Shown: positions 61,385 to 64,000 of the stretch, piece after piece
Position numbering within the stretch: position 1 is the first letter of the stretch
How the letters are laid out: every line of letters begins with the position of its first letter
Source: Incurvaria masculella
Lineage: Eukaryota > Arthropoda > Insecta > Lepidoptera > Incurvariidae
Direction of reading: 5' to 3'
Assembly (NCBI GenBank): GCA_946894095.1
Contig: OX335662.1
Coordinates: forward strand, 14,216,001-14,280,000
Length of the DNA stretch: 64,000 bases
Translations under genes and position numbers: made by a program
Notes under the pieces: generated by a model
What the model was told of the DNA's origin: nothing
Databases searched by the model: none
What the model saw: the letters and a program-made list of their open reading frames with translations, nothing else

Positions 61385-61525
61385 ATACCACACAGCTGCC
61401 GTTATGATATTAGCCCAATACACCACATTCCCGAAGGAATTTGGTGCCATGCCAGGACCTTCCCTTTATGAGCACACGGCTACATTGAACTGGATGGAAA
61501 ACACGGACAAATTTTCATTGCCGCT
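61385..61525. repeat. Dispersed ~140-bp repeat, inverted copy
   Basis: 'tgccatgccaggaccttccc', 'gctacattgaactggatgga' and 'tttcattgccgcttcatcc' are the reverse complement of the 24290-24390 block. It lies downstream of the BTB exon, probably within the first intron. Confidence 0.7.
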
Positions 61526-62034
61526 TCATCCGAAAAAAAAAAAAAACTGAGGGCTATAAACTGTTTTCGTAACCGTGTGAAAACTGTTTCTAGATTTCTA
61601 GTAATAACGTTTAAAAAAAAAAAAAACAACAACATTTTATATTATTGTGTTCTGTGTTTTTTTTTTAACAATCAGCTACGTAAACAAAACAAAAAATAAA
61701 AGTTTAAAAAGTAATAAGGAATGTGCAAACAAACTAATACCTATTTTATATAATTATAATTTACAACTTCATATCTATATATATTTATATAATTTAATAT
61801 ATGTATCGTATGGTGGGGGGACTATCCTATTTTTTTTTTTTTTTATCTATAAATGCTTGCATAATATATTTAAAGAAGTGCCGCTCATTGCACACAAAAG
61901 GATTAGTCGAGATACAGGCGACACCGCCTATAGGCCAATGAATGAAGCTAAAATTTGGGGCTTACCAAAGCACTAAATCGTCCGTCCATGAAATCTTCAG
62001 TTATGTGTACAAATATAGGTTTTAAAAATGAATG

Positions 62035-62490
62035 ACTCAGAATCCAACAAATTTTTTTCCCGGAACATAGGTATTTTGGCCAAAAACACTAAATAGTCGG
62101 TATCATTTGCAGCAAAAATGGCCCGCCAAATATCTTTTCTATGTCTAACAAAATAGGTTAATAGGTATATATGTTTTCAGGAATCCAACATTTTTTTTAC
62201 ACGAAAGCGAGTATTTTTTTTTAAATACACAGTTTTCGCTCTCATAAACTCGGCAGAATTGGGCAGCCCAATCTGTCGTCACACATTGGTTTTTAATTCT
62301 TATCAGATCGATAATTTCAACGAATCCAACAAATTTGTTACTGGCAACACATATATTTTGCTAATGGCCAAATAAAGTAAACGGCATAATTTGCCCGCCC
62401 ATTTTTTTAATTATAATGATAATAAATTATATAGACGAACATACTTTTAACAGAATCCAACAAAAAATTTACATGCCAGTCAGTTTTGCA
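62035..62490. repeat. Degenerate ~140-bp tandem repeat
   Basis: 'cagaatccaacaaatttttt', 'aggaatccaacatttttttt', 'cgaatccaacaaatttgtta' and 'cagaatccaacaaaaaattt' occur at about 62038, 62180, 62321 and 62452, with similar following sequence ('..tattttggccaaa..', 'ttgc..cccgcc'). Strongly diverged copies. Confidence 0.6.
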
Positions 62491-62519
62491 GCGTATAACG
62501 TAACATTGAATTTCGCGCT

Positions 62520-62625
62520 AAAATAGCTCGGCGAAAGCGGGTGGTAGGCGGCGCGGTGCGGAGGCAGGGCGGCGCGGTGGCGTGGGAACGGTTGCGGCGG
62601 TAATAAAGGGTTTAGCCTGTGTTAG
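62520..62625. other. GC-rich patch
   Basis: 'gtaggcggcgcggtgcggag' and 'gcagggcggcgcggtggcgt' repeat with a ~22-bp spacing. No coding or regulatory assignment. Confidence 0.35.
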
Positions 62626-63144
62626 TGATACCAATTACGAAGTAATTATTAGTATTATCTTTGGTGATACTTATGTATAGTTCGTTTTCATGCGTAGTAC
62701 CTGCATAATGGACAAGAGTTTATAAAGTGTTATGTGAAATTTAAATTAATTAATTCGCCAATTCGATAAAGGTATTATATTTTGTAATTGCTAGTGATCG
62801 TCGAATATACACATGTAAATGAGTAAAATACTTTGGTAAAGGTTGAATACAATTTGAGTTATTTTATTTTTATGCAAGATAATTCCGCAAAGATAAATCA
62901 CTGAAATTAGATAAACTGCATATTTATAATTCACAAATTGATTCACGGTGGATTATACATACATTCATGAATGAAGAACGTGATATATCACGTTCTTGGA
63001 TTCAGTGCCGCACTAGCTTAGTACGAAAAAGTATATTTACTTATTGAATTATGTTGTGCCTGGGCCTCAGGGCAAGTAGGAGCCGAAAGCGCTAGACCCT
63101 AGCACGCCTGTAAAATACCCCGCAATTCGCTTGCACCGGTCATA

Positions 63145-63745
63145 TAATACTAACCATACATTTAAAAGTGTGGAAAATTTACTGTTTCGAGCGTATTCAA
63201 ATGCGAATATCTAGTTAATTACTCATCAGATTTTAGTGAAGTTTCATCAATTCAAATAACACGTTAAAGACTCCATAAGCATGAAAAAAGATCTTCGGTG
63301 TATAAAGTACCGGTGAAAATGTCTCAAAACATTATTTTAAATTTTAAATGTATGAAAATATATATACCGTCCATCTTTTTTGTTTATGGCGTGCTATCTT
63401 TAATGGTGAAAATCTCATTTAAATCTGACCATTAATTTCCGAGATATTCGCATGTGAATACTGTCGAAACAGTAAATTTTCCATACATTTAAAACTTAAA
63501 ACAATTTTTGAAAGGCATTTTCACCGATCTAAAAAAAAACATGAAAAATGTGGTCTATATCGAATATAGATAACGTTGGATCGGTGAAAATGCCCTTAAC
63601 AATGTTTTAAATGTAAAGGTATTGAAAAATTACTGTTTTGAGTGCATTCAAATGCGAATATCTCGTAAATTAGTCGTCAGATTTTAATGAAATTTTCATC
63701 ATTTTAAATAACACGTCAACGACTCCATGAGCATGAAAAACCGGC
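63145..63745. repeat. Direct and inverted repeat cluster
   Basis: 'actgtttcgagcgtattcaa' with 'atgcgaatatct' near 63181 recurs at 63632 ('actgttttgagtgcattcaa') and, inverted, near 63440-63482 ('gatattcgcatgtgaatact', 'gtcgaaacagtaaattttcc'). The first and inverted copies form a ~300-bp hairpin-like unit; a related end reappears at 63860-63905. Confidence 0.72.
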
Positions 63746-63800
63746 CATGTGCGAGTCTGACTCGCACACGAAGGGTTCCGTACCGTCGTACAAGACATAA
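63740..63800. repeat. 'ggccatgtgcgagtctgactcgcac' repeat end
   Basis: 'accggccatgtgcgagtctg' and 'actcgcacacgaagggttcc' are the inverse of 51484-51523, marking the end of another member of the 'agggttccgtacc' family. Confidence 0.72.
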
Positions 63801-64000
63801 CACAAAAAAGTTTTGTGTGTAATTTTGACTATTTTTTAATTCCATATTTTTTGCTTACGGAGTATTTGACGTGCTATCTCTAATGGTGAAAACCTCATTG
63901 AAATCAGTATATACGGTACATACATTTGTAGCGGTATAAATGCCTCTTTCTTTAAAATTCCTTCAAACATTTTTGAAAATTTTAAATGTGTTATTTGTTT

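Overview
The window is insect nuclear DNA, most likely from a moth or butterfly. Evidence: coding is split into GC-rich exons with GT-AG introns in AT-rich DNA; there is an interstitial (TTAGG)n tract, the insect telomere motif; and several dispersed repeats I associate with Lepidoptera are present (the 'accgacttcaaaaaaaggagg' family, the 'agggttccgtacc' family, the 'ctagctg...ccggctccgctcggg' family). No bacterial or organellar genes, rRNA, CRISPR or convincing tRNA were seen.

Cellular genes. (1) Plus strand, 51-12230: the 3' half of an EDRF1-like gene (erythroid differentiation-related factor 1 family, TPR-like). Seven exons can be joined with matching splice phase at every junction, giving 637 residues and a stop at 12228-12230. 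Its introns hold several transposon remnants, one coding exon has a tandem duplicate, and the end of its last exon has been amplified downstream as a ~148-bp array (12231-13265). (2) Minus strand, 20439-16138: a four-exon gene, all junctions phase 0, for a small secreted protein of about 187 residues. It too has a decayed duplicate exon. (3) Plus strand, from 60715: the first coding exon of a BTB/POZ protein of the insect BTB zinc-finger regulator type, behind a GC-rich promoter-like region; the rest lies outside or was not found.

Mobile DNA fills most of the remainder. A nearly complete CR1/Jockey-superfamily LINE lies at about 35590-41140: a 58-bp tandem repeat in its 5' region, ORF1 (PHD finger, coiled coil, FP-like C-terminus), an unexpected 289-codon open frame for a hydrophobic protein, ORF2 (endonuclease plus reverse transcriptase), and a short tandem-repeat tail. 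Decayed reverse-transcriptase pieces occur at 2985-3566, 3566-4801, 10228-10466, 10683-10860, 18780-19190, 22410-22632, 31743-32880 and 54440-58100. Short inverted-repeat elements (MITE-like) occur at 1608-2157, 6342-6870, 19751-20182, 23390-23861, 24181-24829, 25732-26273, 33287-33671, 35061-35215, 53635-53972 and 55300-55950. A ~2.7-kb inverted-repeat element (54724-57399) splits a reverse-transcriptase fragment and carries nested repeats. One of these contains perfectly phased heat-shock elements, a TATA box and an initiator in canonical spacing (56563-56860).

Tandem arrays: a 104-bp unit (8121-8362), the EDRF1 terminal-exon array, a very homogeneous 80-bp x 14 array (20904-22027), degenerate arrays at 50160-50620, 52320-52620 and 62035-62490, plus microsatellites and poly-C runs.

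The strongest leads for something undescribed are the third open frame in the LINE (36902-37771) and the heat-shock-type promoter inside a dispersed repeat (56563-56860).
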